A stretch of 64,000 nucleotides of DNA from NCBI GenBank assembly GCA_004293815.1, contig RDZD01000014.1, forward strand, positions 60,179 through 124,178, in the 5' to 3' direction. This document shows, in pieces, positions 27,625 to 37,900 of this stretch. Source of the DNA: Cytophagales bacterium (GTDB taxonomy: Bacteria > Bacteroidota > Bacteroidia > Cytophagales > Bernardetiaceae). The translations under genes and the position numbers were made by a program. How positions within the stretch are numbered: the stretch's first letter is position 1; each line of letters begins with the position of its first letter. Under the pieces are notes generated by a model that made no database searches, had not been told where the DNA came from, and saw only the letters and a list, made by a program, of their open reading frames with translations.

Positions 27625-28164
27625 ATGTTTTTAGACCCTCAAAAAGCCCTAGCAGCCAAAAAAATCAAAGCTTTTGTTTTTGATGTGGATGGTGTTTTGA
27701 CCGACAGCGGTATCATGTATGATGACAATGGGACAGAGTATAAGCGTTTTAATGCCAAAGACGGCCTTATCATACGCGCCCTCCCCCGTTTGGGTTTGTA
27801 CACAGGCTGCATCACGGGGCGTAATTCTGGTGTGGTCAAGCACAGAATGGATGAACTGAAGGTCACATTCCAATACCATGGCATTTCTAAGAAGCAAGAA
27901 GTTTATGAGAAGATTAAGCAAGATTATCAGCTCAAAGACGAAGAAATAGCCTATATTGGCGATGACTTAAACGACTTACCAATTCTCACTCAGTGTGGTT
28001 TGAGAGCCTGTCCACAAGATGCTAACCTACATTGGCTAGTCCCATACATAGATTTTGTGTGCAAAAAAAACGGTGGCAGCGGAGCTGTACGCGAGTTTGC
28101 AGAGGCCATTTTAGCAGAACAAGGCCGTCTGGAAGACCTAAAAGCACTTTTTTGGAAACCTTAA
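27625..28164 (+). CDS. kdsC: KdsC-type HAD phosphatase (KDO 8-phosphate phosphatase)
   Basis: A HAD-superfamily phosphatase of the C0 (capless, tetrameric) type. In the KDO branch of lipopolysaccharide synthesis it hydrolyses 3-deoxy-D-manno-octulosonate 8-phosphate. The 179-residue length is typical. Motif I is FDVDGVLTDSG (Asp20 and Asp22), motif II TGRNSG, the Lys of motif III lies near residue 90, and motif IV is IGDDLNDLPIL. It has its own promoter, and 9 bases separate it from the following nuclease gene, so the two are co-transcribed. A related sugar-phosphate phosphatase activity cannot be excluded without kdsB or kdsD in the neighbourhood. Confidence 0.9.
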   Translation: MFLDPQKALAAKKIKAFVFDVDGVLTDSGIMYDDNGTEYKRFNAKDGLIIRALPRLGLYTGCITGRNSGVVKHRMDELKVTFQYHGISKKQEVYEKIKQDYQLKDEEIAYIGDDLNDLPILTQCGLRACPQDANLHWLVPYIDFVCKKNGGSGAVREFAEAILAEQGRLEDLKALFWKP

Positions 28165-28173
28165 ACACAGCTT

Positions 28174-31155
28174 ATGCGCCTAGATGCTTCTGGTTTTTTG
28201 CCCCGTGTGGTCAGTGAGCTGCTTGCTCGCTATGGTTCAGAGCTAAATCAGCTGGCTTTGGTATTGCCCTCGCGCCGAGCCTGTTTGTACACCAAAAAGT
28301 ACATTGCTTCTGCTATAACGACCCATAGCCGACTTCCTGATGTATTCTCTTCTGATGAGTTTATAAGAAGTTTGTCCCAAACCGATGTTTGGCATGATGC
28401 CCGTCTACTTCTGGAGCTTTTTAAGAGTTATCACGCTACAGCCCCTCCAAATTCTACGAATCCGTACAAAAATTTTGAGGATTTTACGGCCTTTGGTCTG
28501 GCTGTTTTGAATGATTTTAACACCATAGATCTTACTTTTGGGAGCGAGGCTGAAAGTGTGGCACTATTTCAGTATTTGGGTGAGGCTGATGCACTTTCGC
28601 GCTGGAGTGCGGATCTTGCGCCAGAACAACACGAAAGGGTGCGTAAAAATAAGCGGGTAAGTGCTTATCTGGATTCTTGGAAACATCTTTCGGACACTTA
28701 CCTTCATTTCCGCAAGAGTCTACGCCAACAGAACCGCGCTTATTCGGGGATGGTATACAGGCAAGTGAGCCGCGACATTCTTAACATAGCTGATCACTGG
28801 CCTTATAGTAAGGTGATTTTTATTGGGGTTTCGCAGGCTTCTGACGTAGAATTGAGTATGCTTAAAAAATTGGTAGCTAACCAGTTGGCAGAAGTTTTTG
28901 TAGATGCAGACGACTTTTATACCAACCAGATTGCCATACATGAGGCGGGCATGTATCTGCGTCGTCTTAAGCAAGAATTGGCCTTAGCGGATTTAAAATT
29001 TACCGAAAAATATATTCAAAGCTCACCCAAAACAATTGAGCTTTTGGCGAGTCCCAACAACGTGCTGCAAGCCAAGTATGTAGGCCATTATTTGCACCAG
29101 CTATTTGAAGATTTGCAGAAGAAAAACGCCCTAGAAGATTTTAAACAAGCACTCAATCATACAGTTGTTATACTGCCTGATGAACAGTTACTTACACCGC
29201 TTTTGGCCGCTCTTCCCGACTTGCCGGAAGGCTACACCGCAGCCGATTTTATCAACATCACAATGGGTGTACCGCTTTCGCATAGTCCTTTGGCGGCTTT
29301 GGTAGAAATTGTGTTTACAATGCAAAATAGGCTCATAGAAAACGCCAAAGGACAAATCAATGTCTTTTTTAAGGACATTATGAGGCTTTTGCAGCATCCA
29401 TATATTTTTGAGCCTAGCATAGCTAAAAATCAAGCTATCAAACGCATACAAGATGAAAAGCTGATATTTATGACTTTGGAGGAGCTCTCGGCCATAGATA
29501 GTTTTTATGCTCAGCTTTTTGAATCTTGGCAGGGCGATACGCAAAAAGCATTTTTGTTTTTTGAGAAGCTGACCCAGTATCTTTACAAACGTTTCAAAGA
29601 ACAGGCGCGTTCTGAAGCAGAAATAGCTGTACAACTGGAGTATGTCTTTCATTTTCATACTTTGTTGCAAAGAGTAAGGCAGGTTTTGGCTCACGGGCAA
29701 ATTCCTATCAAAGTGAATGGTTTGAAGCGGCTCATTCAGGACTTTATGCGGGAAACAAAACTCGCTTTTGCGGGCGAACCGCTCAAACCTATTCAAATCA
29801 TGGGTCTTTTGGAAAGTAGAAATCTCGATTTTGAGAACGTCATCATACTTTCTTGCAACGAAAAAGTATTGCCCAAAACCCGTTCTCTGAACTCAATTAT
29901 TCCTTACGAGATACGTCTCGAGAAGCAAATTCCTACCCACGAACAGACCGATGCAGCCCTAGCCTATCTATTTTATAGGCTGTTGCACAGAGCCAAGCAT
30001 GTACAGCTACTTTATCTAAGAGGCCGTTTTAATGACCAAGTGCCCGAAAAAAGCCGCTTTCTGATTCAAATCGAGCATGAATGGAGCAAGTTTGAGCATA
30101 TCAAGCTTGCTCATAAGAATATTGCGCTCAGCTTGCCTCAAAATACCGCAAGGCAAACTCAGCTCCATAAAAACGAAGAAGTGCTCAAAAACATTAGAGA
30201 ATATTTGCTCAAGGAAGGGCTAAGTCCCACCACCTTAGCGCATTATATCAAGTCGCCTTTGGATTTCTACCGCCAACGTGTATTAAAAATCAAGCCTGTG
30301 CTTGAGCTAAGCGAGGATTTGTCTGATATGTTGCTTGGAGTTATCATTCATAGAGTTCTAGAAAAGCTTTTTATGCCTTATGTAGGCCAAGAAGTTACCA
30401 GAGAGCGGCTCGTTGCTATGCAAAAAAATGCTACGCCAGAGTGGTTGACACAGCAAATACGCGAAGCTGCACAGGAATATTCTTCTAAAATTGACTTGGA
30501 AGTGTCTAATAATTTTTTGAATGTAGAGATTATAAAACATCTCATTCCGCGCTATTTGGAAGCTGAAATGGCCGAAGATCCAGAAGAAGATAAGTTTTTT
30601 TATCCTTTTTTGGTGCTGGGCACGGAAAAAGCCATGCAAAAGCACATAGAAATTGAAGATAACGGAATCAAGCAATGTATTCTTCTTGAGGGGGTTATAG
30701 ATAGACTAGACTATGTGAAAGCTCCTCAGGGGCATTATTTCAGAATATTGGACTACAAGAGCGGCAAGGAGTCTTTGAAACGAATCAGCTTGGACAAGGA
30801 GAAGAAAAATGAAACCAATAACTACGAGGTTAATTTTGCAAAAAATATACTCGAACAAAAGGATAAAAACTTGCCTAAGCTCTTGCAAATGTTTTTTTAT
30901 GAGTCTTTGGTTCGTGAAGAGATAGAAAAAAATAGGCTAGAAATGCCATCGGATAACATACAAAGTGGTTTTTGGTTTCTCAACAACCTAGAAGAAGGCT
31001 TCCAACGCTATGACCCCAATCTAAAACTTGGCAGTACGAGCGAAGATGCACTCCAGCTCACACTCAAAATTTTTATTTCAGAGCATTTGCTCAATCCCAA
31101 TCTACCCCTAACCGAAGCGATAGATTCAGAAGCTTTTGTGTCTGCCAGTGTTTGA
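28174..31155 (+). CDS. AddB-like PD-(D/E)XK nuclease
   Basis: A 993-residue protein resembling AddB, the inactive-helicase/nuclease partner in RecBCD-like double-strand-break end resection. The N-terminus has the family LVLPSRRACLY segment. The middle has the degraded UvrD-like domains (for example MGLLESRNLDFENVIILS near residue 545). The C-terminal RecB nuclease domain carries E-G-V-I-D-R-L-D followed by ILDYKSGK at about residues 839-862, giving the metal-binding Asp and the catalytic Asp-x-Lys. No Walker A motif is evident at the N-terminus. The AddA helicase partner is not in the window. It is the second gene of the kdsC transcript. Confidence 0.85.
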   Translation: MRLDASGFLPRVVSELLARYGSELNQLALVLPSRRACLYTKKYIASAITTHSRLPDVFSSDEFIRSLSQTDVWHDARLLLELFKSYHATAPPNSTNPYKNFEDFTAFGLAVLNDFNTIDLTFGSEAESVALFQYLGEADALSRWSADLAPEQHERVRKNKRVSAYLDSWKHLSDTYLHFRKSLRQQNRAYSGMVYRQVSRDILNIADHWPYSKVIFIGVSQASDVELSMLKKLVANQLAEVFVDADDFYTNQIAIHEAGMYLRRLKQELALADLKFTEKYIQSSPKTIELLASPNNVLQAKYVGHYLHQLFEDLQKKNALEDFKQALNHTVVILPDEQLLTPLLAALPDLPEGYTAADFINITMGVPLSHSPLAALVEIVFTMQNRLIENAKGQINVFFKDIMRLLQHPYIFEPSIAKNQAIKRIQDEKLIFMTLEELSAIDSFYAQLFESWQGDTQKAFLFFEKLTQYLYKRFKEQARSEAEIAVQLEYVFHFHTLLQRVRQVLAHGQIPIKVNGLKRLIQDFMRETKLAFAGEPLKPIQIMGLLESRNLDFENVIILSCNEKVLPKTRSLNSIIPYEIRLEKQIPTHEQTDAALAYLFYRLLHRAKHVQLLYLRGRFNDQVPEKSRFLIQIEHEWSKFEHIKLAHKNIALSLPQNTARQTQLHKNEEVLKNIREYLLKEGLSPTTLAHYIKSPLDFYRQRVLKIKPVLELSEDLSDMLLGVIIHRVLEKLFMPYVGQEVTRERLVAMQKNATPEWLTQQIREAAQEYSSKIDLEVSNNFLNVEIIKHLIPRYLEAEMAEDPEEDKFFYPFLVLGTEKAMQKHIEIEDNGIKQCILLEGVIDRLDYVKAPQGHYFRILDYKSGKESLKRISLDKEKKNETNNYEVNFAKNILEQKDKNLPKLLQMFFYESLVREEIEKNRLEMPSDNIQSGFWFLNNLEEGFQRYDPNLKLGSTSEDALQLTLKIFISEHLLNPNLPLTEAIDSEAFVSASV

Positions 31156-31302
31156 AACAAAGTTTTGTAATAGTAGAGTTGCCTGTGCAGACAGCGCAAA
31201 GACGAATTCGATTACAGGAAATTTTTTAAGCATAAACCAAGAGGAGTCAAAACAGATTTGTCAATTTGACAGAGTTTTTTTTAGCAGCTAGAAATTTTAG
31301 CG

Positions 31303-31310
31303 TATTTTTG
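31303..31310 (+). promoter_or_regulatory. -7 element upstream of fbp
   Basis: TATTTTTG fits TAnnTTTG. It ends 30 bases before the ATG at 31341, which leaves little room for the TTG at 31323 as a start. No clear TTTG lies at the right -33 distance. Confidence 0.45.
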
Positions 31311-31340
31311 TAGTTCCACTCTTTGGAAGATTCTAAAAAC

Positions 31341-32294
31341 ATGAAAAAACTGTCTGAATTTTTAGCCACTTGCCCTTTCAAAGGCAGCCAGAAATCACTT
31401 CAATCCATCATGCTAGCAGTGGTGGAGGCCGCTAAGAGCATACATAAAGATGTAAATCGTGGTGGTTTGACAGATATTTACGGTTCGGCTGGTTCTCAAA
31501 ATATTCAGGGCGAAACTCAGCAAAAGCTTGATGTTATAGCTAATGATCGCCTTATAGAACAGCTCAATATTTCTGGTGAAATTTGTCTCATAGCATCTGA
31601 AGAAAACGACGATTTGATTTTGACTAACAGCCCAAACAGCCGTTATGTGTTCTGTACCGACCCTTTAGATGGATCGTCTAATATTGATGTCAATATTTCT
31701 ATTGGAACTATTTTTTCGGTATTTGAGCGCGTAAGTGCTGTTGGCAGCCAGCCTGAGTTGGCAGATGCCCTCCAAAAAGGGTGCAAGCAGATTTTGGCAG
31801 GCTATGTACTCTATAGCACTGCTACAGTTTTGGTCTTTACCACTGGTCAGAGTGTGTCAATTTTTGTGTATGATGAAGATATTAAGGAATTTATCTCACT
31901 CCAAGAAGATGTAAAAATTCCTCAATCTGGTAAAATCTACTCCTGCAATGAGGGTAACGCGCTCACATACACGCAAGGAGTACAAAACTATTTGGCGAAC
32001 TGCAAGACAAAAAAATATTCTGCCCGCTACATTGGTTCTTTGGTAGCTGATTTTCACCGCAATATGCTCAAGGGTGGCCTTTTTATGTATCCAAGCACCG
32101 AAAAAGACAAAAATGGTAAGCTCAGGCTACTTTATGAGTGCAACCCGCTTGCTTGGTTGGCAGAGGTGGCGGGGGGAGCGGCATCTAACGGAGAAGTAAA
32201 TATTTTAGATATTGAACCTCAACAATTACACCAGCGTGTACCCCTTTTTATAGGATCCAAGGCGATGCTCCAAGAGGCTTTAAGCTTTCTTTAG
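31341..32294 (+). CDS. fbp: fructose-1,6-bisphosphatase, class I
   Basis: Hydrolyses fructose 1,6-bisphosphate to fructose 6-phosphate in gluconeogenesis. I choose the ATG at 31341 (317 residues) over the in-frame TTG at 31323. Motifs: IASEENDD for metal binding, DPLDGSSNIDVN (the FBPase/IMPase signature), YIGSLVADFHRNML, and the late LLYECNPLAWLAEVAGG. The end overlaps the tail of the TauE gene on the opposite strand by 15 bases, so the two transcripts converge without a spacer. Confidence 0.95.
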   Translation: MKKLSEFLATCPFKGSQKSLQSIMLAVVEAAKSIHKDVNRGGLTDIYGSAGSQNIQGETQQKLDVIANDRLIEQLNISGEICLIASEENDDLILTNSPNSRYVFCTDPLDGSSNIDVNISIGTIFSVFERVSAVGSQPELADALQKGCKQILAGYVLYSTATVLVFTTGQSVSIFVYDEDIKEFISLQEDVKIPQSGKIYSCNEGNALTYTQGVQNYLANCKTKKYSARYIGSLVADFHRNMLKGGLFMYPSTEKDKNGKLRLLYECNPLAWLAEVAGGAASNGEVNILDIEPQQLHQRVPLFIGSKAMLQEALSFL

Positions 32295-33098
32295 TTCCCA
32301 TAACCACGCTAGTAAACCCGAGTATAGGAAAAATCCTGCCACGATACAGATGATTAAAAGATAGCGAACAATCTTGCTAGCTTGTGGGTGCTTACTGCCA
32401 AAGCGCGCTGCAAGCCAAGCCCCTAGGCTCTGTCCAAATACCAAAACGATGCCCACTGGCCAATGGATTTGTTTGTTCCAGACAAAAACCAAAAAAGCTG
32501 GAATGGTAAAGAAAAATACCAAACTGTTTTTAAACAGATTTGCGTCTTTTATGCTTAGTCCACAGCCCCTAACCAAAGCCACAAACAACAAAGCCCCCAC
32601 GCCCATTTGAATGTAGCCGCCATAAAATCCAATACCCAAAAAAATAAGTAAATCTTCATACCAAGCTAGTTTTTGCGGCTCAGAAGTCGTTTTTAACCAT
32701 TTTTGCGGTTCGCTCCAAACCAGCCAGAGCAAAAAAAGCATAAGACCAGCCACGCTGTATTCCAGCCACTGGCGCGGCATAAAACTGGCGCATTGAGCAC
32801 CCAAAACTGAACCTATACAAGAATAAATTACTTTAGGCAAAAAGTTAAAGGCCACTTTGTGTTCCTGTGCGTGCTTGTAGGTGAGAGAACTTACCGCACT
32901 TTGTACCAACACACCCACGCGATTGGTTGCATTGGCCATAGAGGTGGATATATCTAAACTGCTCATCATCAAAAGACTAACAGCAGAGCCATTGGCAGCT
33001 AAGGTGTTGATAAAGCCAGCCACCAAGCCGCCCAAGAGCAAAAGACAAATGGTAGAGGTATCTAAACCCCAAAACTGAGCAGGCCAGAAAAGCAACAT
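32280..33098 (-). CDS. TauE/SafE-family membrane transporter
   Basis: A 272-residue inner-membrane protein with about eight hydrophobic segments arranged as two homologous halves. Each half has a glycine-rich loop (GLVAGFINTLAANGSA; GIGFYGGYIQMGVGALL), the plan of the TauE/SafE (TSUP) family. Members export sulfite, sulfoacetate or other organosulfur anions, or take up similar compounds. No sulfur-metabolism gene is adjacent. It lies 8 bases downstream of the response-regulator gene on the same strand, so it is probably co-transcribed with it. Confidence 0.85.
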   Translation of the reverse strand: MLLFWPAQFWGLDTSTICLLLLGGLVAGFINTLAANGSAVSLLMMSSLDISTSMANATNRVGVLVQSAVSSLTYKHAQEHKVAFNFLPKVIYSCIGSVLGAQCASFMPRQWLEYSVAGLMLFLLWLVWSEPQKWLKTTSEPQKLAWYEDLLIFLGIGFYGGYIQMGVGALLFVALVRGCGLSIKDANLFKNSLVFFFTIPAFLVFVWNKQIHWPVGIVLVFGQSLGAWLAARFGSKHPQASKIVRYLLIICIVAGFFLYSGLLAWLWELKKA

Positions 33099-33106
33099 GG
33101 TTGTTG

Positions 33107-33802
33107 CTAAGGATTGATGAGCTTAAAGCCTACTCCGTGAACGTTTTCTATCTTCACGTTGGGATCATGTTTGAAGCATTTGCGCAAACGCGAAATAAAA
33201 ACATCTAAACTGCGTCCAATAAAATAATCGTCATCGCCCCAAATGGTGTTGAGAATATCCTCTCGCTTGAGTACGCGATCAGGATTTAAACAAAAGAAGC
33301 GCAAGACTTCTCCTTCTCGCAAAGTCAGCTTTTGTACTTCTTCGGGGTGTTTGAGTTCTAGGTTTTCAAAATCAAAAGTGTAGGTTCCCAAATCAAAAAC
33401 TTGTCGTGAGGGCACAGCAGATGCTCCTACTTTGTTGCGTTTTAAAAAAATCTCGATTTTGAGCACCAACTCCTCAATGCTAAAAGGCTTGGTCAGGTAG
33501 TCGTCCGCGCCTATTTTGAGTCCATGAATTCGATCTTCTTTCAAAGACTTGGCTGTCAAAAAGATAATCGGCACATCTTGATTGCGTTGTCGTATTTTTT
33601 GAGCCAGCGTAAAACCGTCCTGTTTGGGCAGCATCACGTCAAGCACACAAATATCAAATTCTCCTTTTTTGAATACTTCCTCAGCTTCCAAACCGTCCGC
33701 ACAGTGAGTAACGGTGTAGCCCTGCCACTCCAGATTGTCTTTGGTTACAAAGCCCAGGCTAAGGTCGTCTTCTACAAATAATATTTTGGCTTTCGGTTTC
33801 AT
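33107..33802 (-). CDS. OmpR/RprY-type response regulator
   Basis: A 231-residue two-component response regulator. Receiver domain residues 1-120: acidic pocket E11/D12/D13, phosphoacceptor D55 in CVLDVMLPK, the conserved Thr and the Lys in LTKPFS. The OmpR-type winged helix follows at about residues 135-231, with REGEVLRFFCLN and the recognition-helix region SLDVFISRLRKCF and ENVHGVGFKL. It is similar in plan to Bacteroides RprY, but I cannot assign the exact orthologue. No histidine kinase is adjacent. It has its own promoter and is followed by the TauE gene. Confidence 0.93.
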   Translation of the reverse strand: MKPKAKILFVEDDLSLGFVTKDNLEWQGYTVTHCADGLEAEEVFKKGEFDICVLDVMLPKQDGFTLAQKIRQRNQDVPIIFLTAKSLKEDRIHGLKIGADDYLTKPFSIEELVLKIEIFLKRNKVGASAVPSRQVFDLGTYTFDFENLELKHPEEVQKLTLREGEVLRFFCLNPDRVLKREDILNTIWGDDDYFIGRSLDVFISRLRKCFKHDPNVKIENVHGVGFKLINP

Positions 33803-33831
33803 TAGGAATAAATATTTTAGGCGATTAGCTG

Positions 33832-33864
33832 CAAAGTTACATATTATTTTGAATTATAGTCAAG
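33832..33864 (-). promoter_or_regulatory. promoter of the response-regulator/TauE unit
   Basis: On the minus strand: CTTG (33864-33861), a 21-base spacer, TAACTTTG (33839-33832). The ATG at 33802 is 30 bases downstream. Confidence 0.65.
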
Positions 33865-34393
33865 AGGCTATTTGTTTTTTTGGTAACGTGGGGCTTGAAT
33901 TATTTAGCCAGCCAAAAATTAAATAGCATTTGCCTCAAGTTTACTGCGCCTTGCACAGACTCCAAAAGAGTATTGGAAGGGTTGTACAGCTATGTTTTTA
34001 GCAATACATTGTCTTACGCATGTCTTGTGAAAACTGTGCCAGCCACTATATTACTTTACTATTTAAATATTTTTTTTAATAATACCATTCAAATTTCTTA
34101 CATAATAAAATCAGAAAATAATCACTTTTTTCAAGTATTTAAAGTATAAATATTTGATTTTTAAATTTTTATTTTAAACATCAAAAATATAATTGTTTTT
34201 TTTACATTTTTTTTGTAAAAAAAAATTACTTTATTATAATTGCAGCTATAAATTTTGAATATGTTATATTTCCTTTTTCTGACCCTCAGAAACGACTTTA
34301 TTCACTCACAAAAGCAATCAACCTATTTTCAGCACAATTTAATACCACTCAGCATTTTCTTGATTATTTATTTACTACTAAACCTGTATTTTT
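33865..34393. other. AT-rich spacer
   Basis: More than 500 bases without a convincing gene, mostly A/T-rich with long T and A runs. No tRNA, hairpin terminator or repeat is recognised. Short frames here have poor codon character. Confidence 0.6.
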
Positions 34394-34558
34394 ATGATAC
34401 ACAAAAAAACACTTATGAACTTTCTTACTAAACACCAAGCTTTAAGTAGTCAAGAGTTTAGTAAAGTGCTCTGTAGTCTTTCTGAAAGAGAAAAGCTTGC
34501 GCTTCAAACAGAATTTGATGCACAAGCCAGAGAGATTATCAAAACGCGAAATCGTTAG
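34394..34558 (+). CDS. possible small protein (54 aa)
   Basis: A 54-residue open frame below the usual length cutoff, from ATG 34394 (a second ATG at 34415). The codons look like the genes around it, and the residues from about 17 on have a helical, charged pattern (SLSEREKLALQTEFDAQAREI). It stands alone in a 1.1-kb AT-rich gap between divergent genes, where chance frames are normally interrupted by stops. No known family is recognised. Function unknown. Confidence 0.4.
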   Translation: MIHKKTLMNFLTKHQALSSQEFSKVLCSLSEREKLALQTEFDAQAREIIKTRNR

Positions 34559-34909
34559 TCTAATTTTTTTATCTGTTGTATAGAAATTGTAAAAATACGG
34601 GTTCAAAGCATGTGTTACTTTTGTGTTTGCCCTCTTTTAGAGTAAAAATAACGATGGAATAATGCTCTAGGCACAAGTTTTATGTGATTTTTTGTGTAAT
34701 AGCAATCACAAGACTATTTTATTTGGTCTCTAATATCTATTTTTGCTCCTCAAAAAGCTGTTTTTGGGGAGTCTTCGTGTGTTGTACATAAAAAATCTCT
34801 TTTTTTAAAACCATGACTAGTAGTCTTGCGTAAAGAGATTACTTAAAGTTCCCGCATGTAGACTTGTGACCATATCAGTATAGCTTATATATTTTGTAAA
34901 CCACTCACA
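34559..34909. other. spacer upstream of the TPR membrane protein
   Basis: Gene-free. An imperfect hairpin of 11 base pairs (34746-34756 with 34761-34771, one G-T pair) lies in the middle without a following T run. A near-promoter sequence TATATTTTG occurs just before the 34910 gene, one base off the usual spacing. Confidence 0.4.
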
Positions 34910-37900
34910 ATGAACACATCGCTATTATTTTGGGGCAAATGGCCTTTAGGATATAAAATATGGTACTCTATTATTTTTATACTTTTACTGAGCTGTTTGT
35001 GCTATATGCTCTATGGCTGGTATGTAGGGGCAGACGGTATAATTCCTTGGCTTAATGAGGGCGAGCTGCTCACTTACCCTGTGGTAACTGGTCAGTTCTC
35101 GAGCGCGCTTTTTGATGTCAGCACGGAAACTGACGCATTTACGATTGTAGAAAAGTTTGTAGCAGGCTCTTACCCTATTCGCGCTTGGGTTTATCAGTTA
35201 CAGGTATTTTTGGGCTGTTTTTCTCTTGTTTTAATTCTGACCTCTCTGACTTACATTAAGCCCAAGCTTTGGTATGCGGGCGGTTTGCTGACGGTGCTGT
35301 TTTTTGTGGGGTCGGCCAACCTAGACGCAACAAGCGTGGCAGCCAGCGACTGGCTTGAGTTTAACAACAACAAAGTTGTTTTTGTAGTTTTCTCGGTTAT
35401 TTTGGTAGGCACAAGCTTTTGTATGCAAAGCTATCAGCCTTTTAATTATGCGATTCGCTTGGTGTTTTTTGCGGCTCTATTTATTGGCTTTGGTGCTTAC
35501 TTAGAGCTTTCTTATTCCAAAATCAACCATTTGAGCATGTATGTGAGTAACTACCCCACAATCATGTATTTGGCCTTAATGGCAGTATTTGTGTTGCTAA
35601 ATGGTCACGAAATTATGCACCTAATTTTCTTGGCCACTTCGCAAGGTTCTTCCAAAGGCAACCATAACACACCGTTTTTGGTGTTTGGGGGCTTTTATTT
35701 GGTCAATATGATGCTTTATTATTTGGAAAGCAATAATGTGCTGGATTGGAACTTGTACTATATTCCGCCCACGATTGTATTTGCTATCACGGCGGTGCTG
35801 AGTGTTTGGGGGTTGAAGCAAAGAGAAAGATCTCATTACGCCGATGTCATTAGTTTTGCACCTTATGGGGCTTTGCTTTTTATAGGCATTGCTTTGTTCT
35901 GCACTAGCAACTTAGGATTTGCCTATGCCAGTGGTAACGACTCTTTGGTAGAAGCTTTTGAAGATGTGATCCTTTATGCACACATTGGTATGGCTGTAGC
36001 TTATGTAGTCTATGCAATGTCTAATTTTTCGCAGGAACTCCCCGAAAATTTTGATATGAAAACATATTTTTGGGACGCACCCAAATCTGATTTCGTGTGG
36101 AGTAGTTTTTTTGGTTTTTTTATTGTGGCTATTTTTCTATTCAGAAGCGACTATTTTCCTTACAAACAGGCCAAAGCTGCTCAAAACATAGGTATTGCGG
36201 ATTTGTATGAAGCAGAAGGTGAGGGTAAACTTGCCGAAGGTTTTTATAGAACTGCTCAGGGTTATGATATGCTCAATCACAAAGGCAACTATACACTGGG
36301 GCTGCTGTATCGGAAAAACAATTATCAACCAGAGTCTTTACCTTATTTTGAAGCCGCCAACAGACGCAAGCCTTCAGCCTATGCGCAGTCACACATCTTA
36401 GATGTGCTCATGAAAACGAGTCCCCAAGATGCAGATATTCGTGGTAAAATTGCTCTCTATGAGTTTCCAAAAAGCAGTGAATTATATAACAATTTAGGTG
36501 TTTTTATGCTGCAAACTGCTGCCAGCTCCGAACAAGCCTACAATTATTTACTCAAAGCTACCGAGCTTGCACCCAAAGGAAAAATACAACAAGCCAACTT
36601 TTTTGCCCTCTGGCCAGCTTTCAATCTCAAAGGGCTTCCAACAGATGTTATCAAGGAGCCTTTACCTTATTCTGGCACTTTCAACAACGAGCTTGTTTAT
36701 CTGACCAGAATCGGCCAAAAATCGCAACGCGCTTTTGTTCCTGAACTTATCAAAGACAGTGTGTTACAAACAGCTGATTTATGTTATCTTTATAGTTACG
36801 CTCTCAATAAGCCCGAAGCGGCTCTGCCCTTGGTAGATAAACTGAAGGCTTACGAAAAAGTAAAAAGCAACGAATCCTTTGTGAGTTTTATGGCCTATGC
36901 TCGTGCCAATATTTGGTTTTATAACCACAATACATTTCATGCTTTTATGCAAATGCAAACACTTGCCGATAACTTTAGCAGCACCGACCCTAAGTTTTAT
37001 CATACAGTAGGCACTTGGTATCAACGCTTCGGGCAGTATAAATCTGCTTCTAATAGTTATTACGAGGCTTTTAGACGTATGAAACTCTCCGAAAGCCTTA
37101 ATGAAGCCATAGCACTTTCTTATGGGGCGGAGTCTAGAGCAAAAGCCATAGAAAAATGGCAAGAGCGCGCTACTCAGGCCAAAGATGAAACCGCTCTTAT
37201 GGCTAGAGATATGCTCAAGCATCTTTCGCCAGATAGCCTCCGTACCAAGCCTCTCGCCAACCGAAATGATGAGGAAAAGTACCAATATCTGCACTATAAC
37301 CAATACCAAACGGATTTACAGGCTTTTTTGAGCACGATAAAGACCATTAGTAATATTAATTTGAAGGTAAAGGCTATTTTAGATAGAATATTCTTCAACC
37401 TTCAAAATGAGGAGCTGAAAGAGGCTTTATTGCTCCGAAATGAGCTAACAGGCGTGCCTGGTATACAAAATGAGCTTTTAGCGGAGCTGCGCTATGCAGA
37501 TTTACATTTGCTCTATCGCAGTAATCGCCTGAATGAACTAGAGAATTTACTCAAGGAAGTGAGTCCAAATCTTACGCAAAAAGGCTGGGTGCTATTCTTT
37601 CAGGCTGTGGTGTCGGCTAGTAAAAAGCGTTCGACAGAAGCCAATCAGTTGTTTGAACAAGCCTTGCTCGCCCAACCTTTTGAACCACATCTCTACGAGG
37701 TAGCAGCCAAACACTACAATAGTCAAAAACTATTTGATCAATCTTATAATCTTTATATCAATGGATTGGATATTATTCCGAACTCTGGTGAGCTTTATGC
37801 AGCTTATACCCTGCAATGTTTAGAGCAGTCTTACATGAGCTATGCCGAAAAGGCTCTAGAACGTTCGCAGCAGCTACTTTCTAGCCAGAAGTTTGCTAAT

